A program made the position numbers and the translations under genes. Below the pieces are notes generated by a model. That model was not told where the DNA came from. It made no database searches and saw only the letters and a program-made list of their open reading frames with translations. 64,000 bases of DNA from DASSSY01 sp035708205 (lineage in GTDB: Bacteria > Bacteroidota > Bacteroidia > Chitinophagales > Chitinophagaceae). Positions 19,301 through 28,152 of this stretch are shown piece after piece; position 1 is the first letter of the stretch, and each line of letters begins with the position of its first letter. Location of the stretch: positions 248,001 through 312,000 of the forward strand of contig DASSSY010000007.1 of assembly GCA_035708205.1 (NCBI GenBank). Reading direction: 5' to 3'.

Positions 19301-22300
19301 GGAATGCGTTATCCAGCCGGCTTGATTAAAATCATCTTTTAACGATGAAACGCCCAACAAATGAGCATTCTTAAATCCTGTTCCTAACCAGATCTTTGCC
19401 TGTTCGCCGGGCTGGTACGCTGCCTTTTCTGAAAGCGCAATGATAGGCTGCTCCGCCGGTTTCTTTTTTTCCGGCAAAATGACATAGGCATATTCTTTTT
19501 GTTCCACATCCCATCCCTGCATGTCTTTTCCTTTAAAAGTCAGCACATACCAGCCTTCGTTTCTCCAAATATTCTCCGGAATGGACAGCCGGCCGGCCTG
19601 TTCCGTATGAATTTCTCCGGAGAAAATCGTTGTCCCTGGTTGCCAGTAATGGTAATCAGATTCATTTTCATATTCATCATCGGGAAACTCCTGGTGAAAG
19701 GCCGCTTCTGAAAGCAATTGTTCATCCGGTTTTGGCCATAACCTTTCCCGGTAAATCTTTCCGGGGAACTGAAGCTTCTGGATCACCAGCTGCAAGGTAG
19801 CGGGTATAAATACGCCGTTCAGATTCTGAGTAGCCATACCGATAGTATCAAAATCCTTTGCAAAACCCTGTTCCGGCACATCAGCAATAATCTGCATGGA
19901 CCGGTAACCAGCCTGGACCGTTTGTGCCCCGCTACGGGCTTCACCGTTGACATCTGTAACATCCACAGAAATTTCATAACTAAATACCGGCAAGGTTTTC
20001 GGATCGATAGACTTATCCGGCAAAGCGGTAAATTCAATCGTAAAACTACCGTCAGCATTGGTTTTGGTCAAGCCATGGGTAATTTCTTTTTGCGGAGCGG
20101 AAGGCTGCCCCCAGCGATAAAAAGCCCAGAAATAAGGAAACCGCGCCCGGCGGGTAACATGATATTGAACCGTCGCGCCTTCAATGTTATTTCCCGCGTA
20201 AGCTTTTGCGAAGCCTTTGATGGTAACAGGCTTATTCAGTGCGAAATCGCCCTTCAGGGTATCAAATGCCACATAAAATTTCGGACGTTTGTATTCTTCA
20301 ACGGAAAAGGAAGTTCCACCAGACTCATTTTGTATGCGCATGATGCCTGTAAGGCGGTTCTCCGGTGCTTTGAAGGTACCGGAGAATGAGCCGAATTCAT
20401 TGGTCTTTACCTCTATGGAGGTTATTTTCTGACCATTGGCATCCAGGAAGGTAACGACTGAAGATTGATTCTCCAAAACATGGCTTTCTGCCGTGCCGTT
20501 TTCGTGTTCCAGCATAATACCTTTAAAATAAACCGTTTGTCCCGGGCGGTAAATGCTCCGGTCGGTAAAGAAGAAAGTATAAGGTCGCCTGGCAGGGTTG
20601 GCGGCGCCCTCATGATTATAGAAATAATCATTAACCAAAAGAGTATCGTCTTTGCTCGCTATGGAAATCTTCAAATTACTTTCTTTGCCCGGTTGATCAA
20701 ACTTTCCCATCTCATCAGAAGTGGTGGAACCTGCAAGCTTTAATTCATATTTCCTTTTCCGTTGCTGATATTCATATTTCCAAAACCTGATCTCTGCTCC
20801 AGCTACCGGCTGTCCGTCCATCCGGCTCAGCAGCCAAAACCCGGCTTTTGACCCTGAGACATCATTGTTGGCGACAACACTTAACCCGGACACCTGAAAT
20901 GGCGCAAAGACAACATTATTATCCGTATCATCGTCTTCAATTTTCTGTTTCCCGGACACCACGATAAAATAATTTCCCGAAGGCAGGGCGTTTATCTTAA
21001 ATTCAGTAGAATGTTGTTCAAGATCTTCAGTTCCTTTCGGTGACAAGGACCATTCTTCTACCGGACGACTACTCTCTAATAAATCATCGAATGCCGGATG
21101 GCCGCCGTAATTCTCCCGCGACCTTTGAAAGGCATGTTCATACCGGTACAGGCTTAAATAAACCTTATTCCTGTTTTTATAGCGCAGCAACGCTTTGATC
21201 GGTTTATGGGGCAAATACGCTTCTTCAACCTGCACATCTAAATCTTTGGCATCAATCGCATTGATCAGGTTTTGCGCATGCACCGCTCCCTGCGAACCGG
21301 GATATTCCGCGATAACAGCCAGTAATTGCCTTCTGATTTCCGGCAAATCACGTGTCTTTTTTTCTACAATTGCACCTGAATTATTCTTCAATACGATGGG
21401 GTAGTGATCCGGCTGGTACAAGAAGCTGGCCATTTGAAACCGGGCTTCCGCGGTTGTTTTCACTTTTGGAAAAGCCGCCGCCAGATTATTCAGTGCCTGA
21501 AAGTATAAACTGTCTTTATCTGAAGCCACCGAATTATGATACACGAATGCCAAACGCTGCAAATCCGCATACATCAAACCCTCGTCGTTATTTTTTTGTT
21601 GTAGATGAAAAGCCAGCAATTGTTGGTAAATTTTTACAGCCTGCAGGCTTTGAGCATTGGAATCCAAACTTGAAAAATCCGCGTGCACAAACTGCTCCAC
21701 CGGTAAAAGCCCTTTTCTATCCGACAATTCAAAAGAATTTTCCGGTTGCGGTAATCCGCTTTCTTTATTTTGAAAAAAATCCAGCGAGGTATAAGCCAGC
21801 ACATCAAACATGGTAGGGTGTAGAAATTCCGTATTCGTCCCGGGAATCAGCAAAGGCGCAAAATCGTCAGCGGCAACTTGCCGGAGTTGTGCTGCAGGCA
21901 GCAGCGCCTGCCGGTACAATTCGCTGATCTTTCCCATAAACCTATTGGCGTCCCAGGTCGTAAAATCCTTAGCAGGATTACCGGAAACCGGATTGCGGCC
22001 CAATATTTCATAGCGATGGCTTTGATAGTATTCCCAATAATAATTTGCCGTAATACATTGCCAAATGGCTTTCTGAACACCATCTGAATTTTGAATATAT
22101 TTTTCAGCCTTGGCAACGGCCTGCAGGTAGAAATCTTCCATGCTGTCCGAAGACGCATTTAACAAAAAAAGCTGCGCTTTTAAAATATTCGGTATATTAT
22201 TTTTTGACTGTGCGGATTTAAGAATACTTTCCGCTTCCTTTCTCGCCGACTTTGGCAACCCTTTTTCCAGCAGGGAATCCGCCGTTTCCCACTGTGCCCC

Positions 22301-22378
22301 GTAAGCATCAGTTGATTGGGCAAAATTTGATGGAGTCATAAACAGTAATCCTATCGCCAGAAAAAGTAGCTTTCGCAT
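16331..22378 (-). CDS. Alpha-2-macroglobulin family protein with intact thioester
   Basis: This 2015-residue exported protein starts with a signal peptide (MRKLLFLAIGLLF...FAQS). It has a long N-terminal region, an MG2-type domain around YRPGQT (610-615), a macroglobulin core block near residue 1265 (LTKWKFMAFAHTKDW), and a thioester site C1467-S-E-Q1470. This is followed by an all-helical thioester domain and a C-terminal receptor-binding-like domain. Bacterial macroglobulins are thought to trap proteases in the periplasm or at the surface by covalent thioester attack. Bacteroidota versions of about 1900-2000 residues are common and often lie without the PBP1C partner seen in Proteobacteria, as here. 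Confidence 0.92.
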   Translation of the reverse strand: MRKLLFLAIGLLFMTPSNFAQSTDAYGAQWETADSLLEKGLPKSARKEAESILKSAQSKNNIPNILKAQLFLLNASSDSMEDFYLQAVAKAEKYIQNSDGVQKAIWQCITANYYWEYYQSHRYEILGRNPVSGNPAKDFTTWDANRFMGKISELYRQALLPAAQLRQVAADDFAPLLIPGTNTEFLHPTMFDVLAYTSLDFFQNKESGLPQPENSFELSDRKGLLPVEQFVHADFSSLDSNAQSLQAVKIYQQLLAFHLQQKNNDEGLMYADLQRLAFVYHNSVASDKDSLYFQALNNLAAAFPKVKTTAEARFQMASFLYQPDHYPIVLKNNSGAIVEKKTRDLPEIRRQLLAVIAEYPGSQGAVHAQNLINAIDAKDLDVQVEEAYLPHKPIKALLRYKNRNKVYLSLYRYEHAFQRSRENYGGHPAFDDLLESSRPVEEWSLSPKGTEDLEQHSTEFKINALPSGNYFIVVSGKQKIEDDDTDNNVVFAPFQVSGLSVVANNDVSGSKAGFWLLSRMDGQPVAGAEIRFWKYEYQQRKRKYELKLAGSTTSDEMGKFDQPGKESNLKISIASKDDTLLVNDYFYNHEGAANPARRPYTFFFTDRSIYRPGQTVYFKGIMLEHENGTAESHVLENQSSVVTFLDANGQKITSIEVKTNEFGSFSGTFKAPENRLTGIMRIQNESGGTSFSVEEYKRPKFYVAFDTLKGDFALNKPVTIKGFAKAYAGNNIEGATVQYHVTRRARFPYFWAFYRWGQPSAPQKEITHGLTKTNADGSFTIEFTALPDKSIDPKTLPVFSYEISVDVTDVNGEARSGAQTVQAGYRSMQIIADVPEQGFAKDFDTIGMATQNLNGVFIPATLQLVIQKLQFPGKIYRERLWPKPDEQLLSEAAFHQEFPDDEYENESDYHYWQPGTTIFSGEIHTEQAGRLSIPENIWRNEGWYVLTFKGKDMQGWDVEQKEYAYVILPEKKKPAEQPIIALSEKAAYQPGEQAKIWLGTGFKNAHLLGVSSLKDDFNQAGWITHSVSEGDRGGMGFSWLYVYNNRVYKTSKEIAVPWNNKELEITWETHRDKLLPGAGETWNMTVKGKGKEKVAAELLAGMYDASLDAFKPHSWNWDKLLPGLNFYPVWTAFDFNVQNGTNYTRPPYPGNDAYQLVYPKLNLGIGSLARVLPDNRIYGARSFTGNLESVMVRAAAPLDAEKKSEDDLVNAALQASGSEANQEEDMPVQIRQNLQETAFFMPQLHTDKQGNITFSFTMPEALTKWKFMAFAHTKDWKTGYLEGSVRTQKELMVQPNLPRFLRQGDDLELSAKVVNLSDKALSGTASLEILNALTNQPMALTFRLQQQEQEFQAGKGRSASVNWKIHVPESVYQPVIIRIVAKAGNFSDGEDDPLPVLSDRMLVTETLPLPVKGTGKHDFTFEKLLQSDSSADAQTLANHALTVEFTGNPAWYAVLALPYLMEYPHECSEQTFSRFYANALAEHIVEQSPKVAQIFNRWRQDDTAALLSGLEKNQELKSALLEETPWVLEAKSETEQKHRIAMLFQANKMARGLENNLRKLAAVQLPDGAFSWFTGMRANRYITQYILSGMGRLQHLGVSATQNNVAKKIIRNGVRYADEAMQEDYDDLLKRKASLKAQHLDYTGVQYLYLRSFFLKDYPVPAKNKKAFDFYKNQALQYWSKFNPYLKAMLSLALNRMGEPSFAEQIVTSLKETSVHNPEMGMYWKSMPGGYYWYQSGIEAQSLIIAAFTEVGRYPDEIADMKTWLLKNKQTTNWQTTTATADAIYALLLSGGNWLAYEPGVRIDLGTKKIGLPEGKTQAGTGYFKETIPGKDIRPEMGKISITVDNPGGTKDIPVSWGTVYWQYFQDMDKIAVAESPLYLEKELFIKQNTAEGQKLTRVTDGNTLKVGDKVTVRIILRSDRDMDYVQLKDMHAAAFEPVDVLSGYHFQNGLGYYQSTLDASTDFFFDRLPKGTYVLEYSVFVGQRGVFSNGISMVQCMYAPEFSGHSKGLKITVE

Positions 22379-22525
22379 AAGTAAAGAATATTAACTAAAT
22401 AATCAGGTTCAACAAATTAAAGATGCACAAAAAAAGAAGATTGCACAAAAATCAGAAAAATATTCCGGAGTAGCAGATTTCCGGATGCACCGAACCTATT
22501 AAATTAGCTTGATGCTCCGTATAAA

Positions 22526-22560
22526 AAACGCCTTGTGCGTAAACACAAGGCGTTTAAAAA
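22526..22560 (-). terminator. Terminator after the RlpA-like gene
   Basis: A perfect 12-bp stem, AAACGCCTTGTG (22526-22537) with CACAAGGCGTTT (22544-22555), has a 6-nt loop and A/T runs on both sides. It lies 20 nt past the RlpA-like stop and could work in both directions. Confidence 0.85.
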
Positions 22561-22574
22561 AGATTAAAAAAAGA

Positions 22575-23033
22575 TTACATAGCATTGTCCGGCAAAGCAG
22601 CGTCATCAGATTCACGCTGGGCCAAAATGGCCTGGCGGCCCATGGAAGCCGGTACCGGCTCGATCGTCACTTTTGTTAAGCCACGGCTAACAAAATGAAG
22701 AGCTTCGGCAGCACGATGAGTCAGGTCTATAACCCGGCCAGGCTGCCCCATACGGTCATTAATCTTGACATAAATAAAACGGCCGTTCCTGGTATTGGTT
22801 ACCTTTACATAAGTACCTAAATCAAAGTGATTGCTGGCTGCCGTATATTTATCATTAGAGAAAACCTCTCCGTTAGCTGTTTCACGGCCAACAAACCGGG
22901 GATGATAATAACTGGCCACGCCTTTAATCGTCCGGCTGATTAATATCTTTTTTTGCATTGTAACAGATGCGTTTTGCTGTTGCATAGGCAAAGAAAACGC
23001 CATCCAGGACCAAAATAAAAAGCCAAAACCCAT
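22575..23033 (-). CDS. RlpA-like double-psi beta-barrel protein
   Basis: After a hydrophobic N-terminal export signal (MGFGFLFWSWMAFSLP) the protein has a classic RlpA core: GVASYYHPRFVGRETANGE, a FDLGTYVKVTN strand, INDRMGQPGRVIDLTHRAAEAL and a final beta strand. RlpA proteins act at the septum, some as lytic transglycosylases on peptidoglycan lacking stem peptides. No SPOR domain is present, so septal targeting by that route is not supported. I choose ATG at 23033 because the upstream TTG at 23060 overlaps a promoter -7 box. About 152 residues. Confidence 0.88.
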   Translation of the reverse strand: MGFGFLFWSWMAFSLPMQQQNASVTMQKKILISRTIKGVASYYHPRFVGRETANGEVFSNDKYTAASNHFDLGTYVKVTNTRNGRFIYVKINDRMGQPGRVIDLTHRAAEALHFVSRGLTKVTIEPVPASMGRQAILAQRESDDAALPDNAM

Positions 23034-23057
23034 AACACCATAACATTTGGTTCGGTG

Positions 23058-23065
23058 CAAAGGTA
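23058..23065 (-). promoter_or_regulatory. -7 box of the RlpA-like gene
   Basis: TACCTTTG on the minus strand, 25 nt before the proposed ATG. Its presence argues against translation starting further upstream. Confidence 0.55.
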
Positions 23066-23104
23066 AATTTTTACATTACAAAAGCGCCTATACAAATGTT
23101 AAAA

Positions 23105-24832
23105 TTACTTCTTCGGGTTCTTATTCCTGGAAAATTTCTGCTGAGAATAGCCTTCACGGCTTCCTTTCCTGGAAAATCCCCCACCGTTAGGCGCATCAGC
23201 AAATTTACCTTTCCCGCCTTTGAACCCCGGGGTAGCATCCGCATCTTCAATCCGAACCCGGCGACCATTATATTTAACTCCGGCAAAAGCATGCTCCAGA
23301 AAGGATAAGGCTTCGGTAGGAACATTAAAGAAGCTGCTCAATTCCCTGACCGTTACCCGGCTGATCAGTTTTTTATCCAAATCAGTCGTATCAGCAATAT
23401 AATGGACAAGCTTTTCCGCGTGTAAACCATCTTTACTGCCTAAATTCACAAACAACCTAACGGTCCTGCCACGCTCATGGCGATTTTCAGGGGATTGCTG
23501 ATATCCCGCATTCAGATCTTTAGCCTTATCGTATTCCTTAATTAAATCCTTGAATTGCAGCCACAGCATTTTCTGAATCAATAATTCGGGTGCGTTTTCC
23601 GCCATTTTCTCAAGAATGGCTCTTTGGGTATTTTCAAGAAAAGTATCTGAAGGAGCCGCTGCGGCCATTTCCGAGAAAAAATGATTCAGACGTTTCCTGA
23701 TGACCGCTGAACCATCCGGCAAATCGCTCTTATGAAACTTTGTTTTCGACAACCGTTCCACCATACGAATCCGATGGATTTCACGGGATGTGACCAGTGA
23801 AATGCAAATCCCCGATTTTCCCGCCCTTGCCGTCCGGCCGCTTCTATGGGTATATACTTCGGGGTCGTCCGGCAATTCATAATTGATCACATGGGTAATA
23901 TCGTTGACATCAATACCGCGGGCCGCAACATCTGTAGCCACAATGATCTGGAAATAGCCTTTTTTAAATTTGTCCATTACCCTCGTCCGGGCTTTCTGGT
24001 CCATATCCCCGTGCAGGGCGCCGATACTGACGCCCCGGCGGGCCAGCTTCTCGGAAATATCCTGGGCGTCCAGTTTTGTGCGGGTGAAAATGATACCGTA
24101 TATATCAGGAGTAAAATCAATTAACCGGCATAAGGCGTCATAACGCTGATGGGCATTAATCACATAATATTGATGGTCAATATGCTCGTTGCCCGCGTTT
24201 TCCCGCGCTACGGCAATTTCTTTAGGCGCTTTCATATAACGCTTGGATATGCGGCGCACATCAGGATTCATTGTTGCCGAGAACAACCAGGTACAGGTTC
24301 TGTTGACACTATTGCCTAATATGAAATCAATATCATCTCTAAAACCCATATTCAGCATCTCGTCGGCCTCGTCCAAAACGACTATACGCACATTGCTTAA
24401 ATCCGCAATCCCGCGATTTAAAAGATCAATCAAACGTCCCGGAGTGGCCACCAAAATCTTAGGATGCGTTTTCAAAGCTCTTATCTGGCCGCTTATCGGC
24501 GCACCGCCATAAACAGCTAAAGTATTCAAGCCGCTGATAAACTTCCCATACTTTTCAATCTCTTCCTGCGTTTGAATGCATAATTCCCTTGTCGGGCTTA
24601 AAATCAGCGCCTGTGTTGCGCTTTGCGAAAAATCCAATTTTTGTAGAACCGGCAGACCAAAAGCGGCGGTTTTCCCGGTCCCCGTTTGTGCCAGGGCAAT
24701 AATATCCGAATCTTCCTGAAGCAACATCGGAATAGCCTGCTGCTGGATGGGACTGGGCTTTTCAAACCCCAATTCTTTAATTGCCTTTAATATATTATCC
24801 TGTAAATCAAACTCCTGAAAGGTGGTGTCCAT
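23105..24832 (-). CDS. DEAD-box RNA helicase with DbpA-type C-terminal domain
   Basis: The 575-residue protein has the full helicase series: Q motif GFEKPSPIQQQAIP, motif I AQTGTGKT, Ia PTREL, Ib TPGR, II DEAD, III SAT, IV GIIFTRTK, V ATDVAARGIDV and VI HRSGRTARAGK. A RNA-binding domain of the DbpA type (RLFVNLGSKDGL to VKYNGRRVRIED) and a Gly/Lys/Phe-rich basic tail follow. Family members help ribosome assembly and cold-shock RNA remodelling. The start is the ATG at 24832 (MDTTFQEFDL); an upstream TTG in frame is less likely. Confidence 0.95.
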   Translation of the reverse strand: MDTTFQEFDLQDNILKAIKELGFEKPSPIQQQAIPMLLQEDSDIIALAQTGTGKTAAFGLPVLQKLDFSQSATQALILSPTRELCIQTQEEIEKYGKFISGLNTLAVYGGAPISGQIRALKTHPKILVATPGRLIDLLNRGIADLSNVRIVVLDEADEMLNMGFRDDIDFILGNSVNRTCTWLFSATMNPDVRRISKRYMKAPKEIAVARENAGNEHIDHQYYVINAHQRYDALCRLIDFTPDIYGIIFTRTKLDAQDISEKLARRGVSIGALHGDMDQKARTRVMDKFKKGYFQIIVATDVAARGIDVNDITHVINYELPDDPEVYTHRSGRTARAGKSGICISLVTSREIHRIRMVERLSKTKFHKSDLPDGSAVIRKRLNHFFSEMAAAAPSDTFLENTQRAILEKMAENAPELLIQKMLWLQFKDLIKEYDKAKDLNAGYQQSPENRHERGRTVRLFVNLGSKDGLHAEKLVHYIADTTDLDKKLISRVTVRELSSFFNVPTEALSFLEHAFAGVKYNGRRVRIEDADATPGFKGGKGKFADAPNGGGFSRKGSREGYSQQKFSRNKNPKK

Positions 24833-24866
24833 GCTACTCAATATCCATTTTTTTAATACGAAGGCG

Positions 24867-24874
24867 CAAAGGTA
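24867..24874 (-). promoter_or_regulatory. -7 box of the DEAD-box helicase gene
   Basis: TACCTTTG on the minus strand, 35 nt before the start codon. No strong -33 box is visible. Confidence 0.5.
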
Positions 24875-25093
24875 CGGTGATATTATGAGAATAAGCTAAA
24901 ATAAATGCTATTTAACCGATTATGGCCAAATGAGGCTGTATCGTGTATTAAAATAAAACGGTTGTAATGCTCTTTACTTCTTAATGCCTGCCCGCATAAG
25001 GACATTATACCGATCATGCCCGCCACAATTAGGGAGTAAAAAAGGTTCAAAGCGAGCTTTTCTGTAATTTCGCATTCCAAGCCCAAGAACTTT

Positions 25094-26758
25094 ATGCTTC
25101 AAAAACTATACATCAGGAATTATGTCATTATTGACGAGCTCAACATCCATTTTGACCCGAAACTCAATGTGCTGACTGGTGAAACCGGGGCCGGAAAATC
25201 TATTATTGTCGGAGCCTTGTCACTGATTTTAGGAGACCGGGCGGATTCTTCCGTTTTGATCAATAAAGAACAAAAATGCATTGTTGAAGCCACTTTCCAA
25301 ATCGAAAACAAAAAGAACATCATCAGCGCACTGAATGAAGAAGGGCTGGATTTTGAAGAAGAAACGATCATCCGCCGCGAAATATCGGCCAACGGTAAAA
25401 GCCGGGCATTTGTTAATGACACGCCCGTCAACCTGGCAACCCTAAATAAGGTTACCGATCTGCTGGTCGATTTACACCGGCAATTTGACCAATACCTCAT
25501 GCGGCACGGACATTTTGTCTATAACCTTTTGGATGCAGTGGCCAATAATCAAACGGTCATTAAGAGTTATCAGGCGGCTTACCAAGACTACCGGTCATTG
25601 TCGCAAAAGTACTCTGAGGCGCTTGTCGCAAAAGATATATGGCAGAAAGAGGCTGACTATAAACAATTTCTTTTTGAAGAGCTGAAAGAAGCGGATTTTC
25701 AACCTAACGAATTAGAGGAAGCTGAAGAAAAATTACAGAAGCTCAGCCATGCGGAACAAATCCTTCAGGCTTTACAGGCTGTTTACCACAATCTCGAAGC
25801 CGATGAACCGGCACTCAATTCAGAATTAAGACGATTGACACAACAGCTCAACAATATCGCCCATGTATTTCCAATGGCTGAAAAAATGGCCGACAGAATG
25901 GAAAGTGCCCGGATAGAACTGAAAGACATTGCAGAAGAATGCGCCAACCAGGGGCAAACCTTAGAAATAAATCCCCGGGATCTTATACAATTACAAGAAC
26001 GTTTGGATCTGGGTTATCGTCTTTTAAAAAAACATCAGGTTTCCACAACCCGGGAACTCCTGGATATTGCCGAAAAATTGTCACTTGAACTCACGCAACA
26101 GGAAAGCGCGGATCAAAGCCTAGAGCGTTTGGCGAAAGAAAAGCATAAAGCCTTTGAGGAGGTCAAAAAATGGGCGTCATCACTTCATCAAAACCGAACA
26201 AAGCAAGCGCCGCTCTTCTCTAAAAACATAATCCGCCTGCTGCACCTGATAGGACTACCCAATGCGCAAATGCATATTTCTGTCGATTTAAGCGATAATT
26301 ATGGTGAACAGGGCAACAGTATCGTTCAGTTTTTATGGGATGCGAACAAGAACGGCAATTTTCAACCCATTCAAAAATCGGCCTCTGGGGGTGAAATGAG
26401 CCGCATCATGCTTTGCATCAAAAGTCTGACGGCGGAAGCCATTGACCTGCCCACCCTCATTTTTGACGAAGTCGATACCGGGATATCAGGAGAAGCCTCC
26501 CGGCAGGTGGGCATTCTATTACAGCAAATCAGCCGTAAGCACCAGGTGATCTGTATTACCCACCAGCCACAGGTTGCCGGCAGGGGCGACAGTCATTTTC
26601 TGGTCTATAAAGTCGAGGGAAACCGACAGGTAAAGACGAATATCAGAACGCTCAGCCGGGAAGAACGTGTTCTTGCCATTGCCAGAATGATTGGCGGCGA
26701 ACAGCCGTCTGAAGCTGCCTTGGAAAATGCGAAAGAGCTGGTAGTAAGCAGGAATTAG
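25094..26758 (+). CDS. recN: DNA repair ATPase RecN
   Basis: This 554-residue SMC-like protein acts early in double-strand break repair. It opens with MLQKLYIRNYVIIDEL and Walker A TGETGAGKS (about residues 29-37). It has a central coiled coil with leucine-rich heptads, then a C-terminal lobe with SGGEMSRIMLCIKSL and Walker B LIFDEVDTGISGEA, followed by CITHQPQVAGRGDSH. Length and motif order match RecN. It is divergent from the helicase gene and its stop overlaps by 4 nt the end of the convergent acyltransferase gene. Confidence 0.97.
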   Translation: MLQKLYIRNYVIIDELNIHFDPKLNVLTGETGAGKSIIVGALSLILGDRADSSVLINKEQKCIVEATFQIENKKNIISALNEEGLDFEEETIIRREISANGKSRAFVNDTPVNLATLNKVTDLLVDLHRQFDQYLMRHGHFVYNLLDAVANNQTVIKSYQAAYQDYRSLSQKYSEALVAKDIWQKEADYKQFLFEELKEADFQPNELEEAEEKLQKLSHAEQILQALQAVYHNLEADEPALNSELRRLTQQLNNIAHVFPMAEKMADRMESARIELKDIAEECANQGQTLEINPRDLIQLQERLDLGYRLLKKHQVSTTRELLDIAEKLSLELTQQESADQSLERLAKEKHKAFEEVKKWASSLHQNRTKQAPLFSKNIIRLLHLIGLPNAQMHISVDLSDNYGEQGNSIVQFLWDANKNGNFQPIQKSASGGEMSRIMLCIKSLTAEAIDLPTLIFDEVDTGISGEASRQVGILLQQISRKHQVICITHQPQVAGRGDSHFLVYKVEGNRQVKTNIRTLSREERVLAIARMIGGEQPSEAALENAKELVVSRN

Positions 26759-27648
26759 CCAGGTGGCCGTACTTTCCAAAAGGGATAATAATTAAACCAC
26801 TGTTCAGGGTGTAATTTTACCTGCTGTTCTAACAGGTTGACAAAATCGGAAAGCATCAGGTTGATCCCTTCCATGCCTCTCCCCTGGTATATTTTGGGCG
26901 GAAAGCCATAAAAATGATAATGGAATTTACTTTCTTTGACAGCGAAGACAAAGCATACAGGCGCTTTTAATTTTACCGCCAAGGCAAATGGCCCTAAAGG
27001 AAATTCTGCTATTTCCCCCAAAAAGGAATGAAAGATTGTTCTATTTTTTTCCAGGAACCGATCGGCATGGATGCAAACCAATTCATTCCGGTTAAGCGCT
27101 GCCGCAATTTCATAAATATGGCTTAAGTCCTCACGTATAAAAATGATCCTAAACGTCTTAACAGCAGTTTGCTGCGCCAGATATTGTTTTAGTTGCCGAT
27201 CTTCGCCATCATACATAACAACATGGACCACAGTATCCAAATGCTGCAAAAGATGTCCCGCCAACGCCCAATTGCCCAGATGCGCGCTGACCAGGATCCC
27301 GCCTTCACCGCCTTCAATCAGCGTATGCAGATATTGCGCACCTGTCCTGGAAACCTTAAAATGCCGGTAACTTCCCGTCAAAACAGCAAATTTATCGATA
27401 AGTGTCTGGCCGAAAACAAAGAAATTACGATTCAGCAATTTAATCGTTTTAAAGTAACCGAATTTCAATCGTTCCCGGTATAAATATTGTACCGGACGGC
27501 GTGCTTCGGGTACAAAAAGTAGATAATATAGTGCAACAGGACGAAGGAGAAAGTAAGCCTGCCGGATGCCTAAATACCTAATCAGAAAAATAAAAACGGC
27601 ATAGCCGGTTTTACTACCCCTAGAACGGCCGCTCCACTGTTGTGGCAT
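26755..27648 (-). CDS. LpxL-like acyltransferase lacking the usual catalytic acid
   Basis: A 297-residue member of the lipid A acyltransferase (LpxL/HtrB) family, with an N-terminal hydrophobic anchor (about residues 17-47). The family's HX4(D/E) dyad should lie in SAHLGNW: His123 is present, but position 128 is Ala (GCG) where family members carry Glu or Asp. Downstream family-like blocks include CIHADRFLEKNRT and FPLGPFALAVKLKAPVCFVF. It starts 1 nt after an acyl carrier protein gene. That pairing is typical of Bacteroidota lipid or flexirubin-type pigment clusters, but no ketosynthases are nearby. Activity is uncertain given the missing acid. Confidence 0.82.
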   Translation of the reverse strand: MPQQWSGRSRGSKTGYAVFIFLIRYLGIRQAYFLLRPVALYYLLFVPEARRPVQYLYRERLKFGYFKTIKLLNRNFFVFGQTLIDKFAVLTGSYRHFKVSRTGAQYLHTLIEGGEGGILVSAHLGNWALAGHLLQHLDTVVHVVMYDGEDRQLKQYLAQQTAVKTFRIIFIREDLSHIYEIAAALNRNELVCIHADRFLEKNRTIFHSFLGEIAEFPLGPFALAVKLKAPVCFVFAVKESKFHYHFYGFPPKIYQGRGMEGINLMLSDFVNLLEQQVKLHPEQWFNYYPFWKVRPPG

Positions 27649-27649
27649 T

Positions 27650-27910
27650 TCAGGCGGAAATTTTTGGATTAAGCCGCTGATCGATATAATCGTAAAAATT
27701 CTTCATCGTCTGCATACCCTGAAAATCTTCCGGTTTAACCTTTAAATTAAAGTTTTTCTCTATAGCCACAATAAGATCAATATAATCCAGGCTATCCAGG
27801 TCCAGCGTATCCTTCAGACTGGCACCAGGCGTAATAACCTGTTCAGGCACTTCAAAGTCTTCAATTAAAAATTGATTGATTTTCTCTTGTATTTCCGAAT
27901 AATTCATCAT
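27650..27910 (-). CDS. Acyl carrier protein
   Basis: An 86-residue ACP with the phosphopantetheine attachment motif LDLDSLDYIDL, the serine being in DSLD. Sequence such as FNLKVKPEDFQGMQTMKNF fits helices III-IV of ACPs. It differs from the housekeeping AcpP (more basic, longer N-terminus), so it is probably a dedicated carrier delivering an acyl chain to the acyltransferase that starts 1 nt later. I choose ATG at 27910; another ATG follows directly. Confidence 0.9.
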   Translation of the reverse strand: MMNYSEIQEKINQFLIEDFEVPEQVITPGASLKDTLDLDSLDYIDLIVAIEKNFNLKVKPEDFQGMQTMKNFYDYIDQRLNPKISA

Positions 27911-28002
27911 AAACAACCAAACAAATAAAGCCTCGTTTAAATAAGGCGATGCTTTACGGGGTCATCCCGCCAGGAAGCATTTTCACAGTTAACTTTCACA
28001 TG

Positions 28003-28010
28003 CAAAGGTA
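28003..28010 (-). promoter_or_regulatory. -7 box of the ACP-acyltransferase operon
   Basis: TACCTTTG on the minus strand, about 93 nt before the ACP start, leaving a long leader with no obvious structure. The -33 box is weak. Confidence 0.45.
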
Positions 28011-28105
28011 AATTGATTTTTTAATTTTTCATACCACATTTATAAGTTAATGCCAGCAACATACAAAATAAGCGAAAAATAACAGGGACAAATCGGTCAA
28101 CAAAT

Positions 28106-28135
28106 TTTGATATAAATTTAAAACCCGTACCTTTG
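28106..28135 (+). promoter_or_regulatory. Promoter of the ATP synthase operon
   Basis: TTTG (28106-28109), an 18-nt spacer and TACCTTTG (28128-28135) give a textbook Bacteroidota promoter. Transcription would start near 28142, about 11 nt before the GTG start of atpB. Confidence 0.8.
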
Positions 28136-28152
28136 CGCAAAATTTCAAAGCG

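Noticed and set aside
23071..23325. Minus-strand frame overlapping the end of the DEAD-box helicase gene
   Set aside because: It lies in another frame of the Gly/Lys-rich helicase tail and has no protein-like features.
24883..25086. Minus-strand frame of 67 codons between the DEAD-box helicase and recN
   Set aside because: No recognisable domain, and it fills the divergent promoter region of two core genes.
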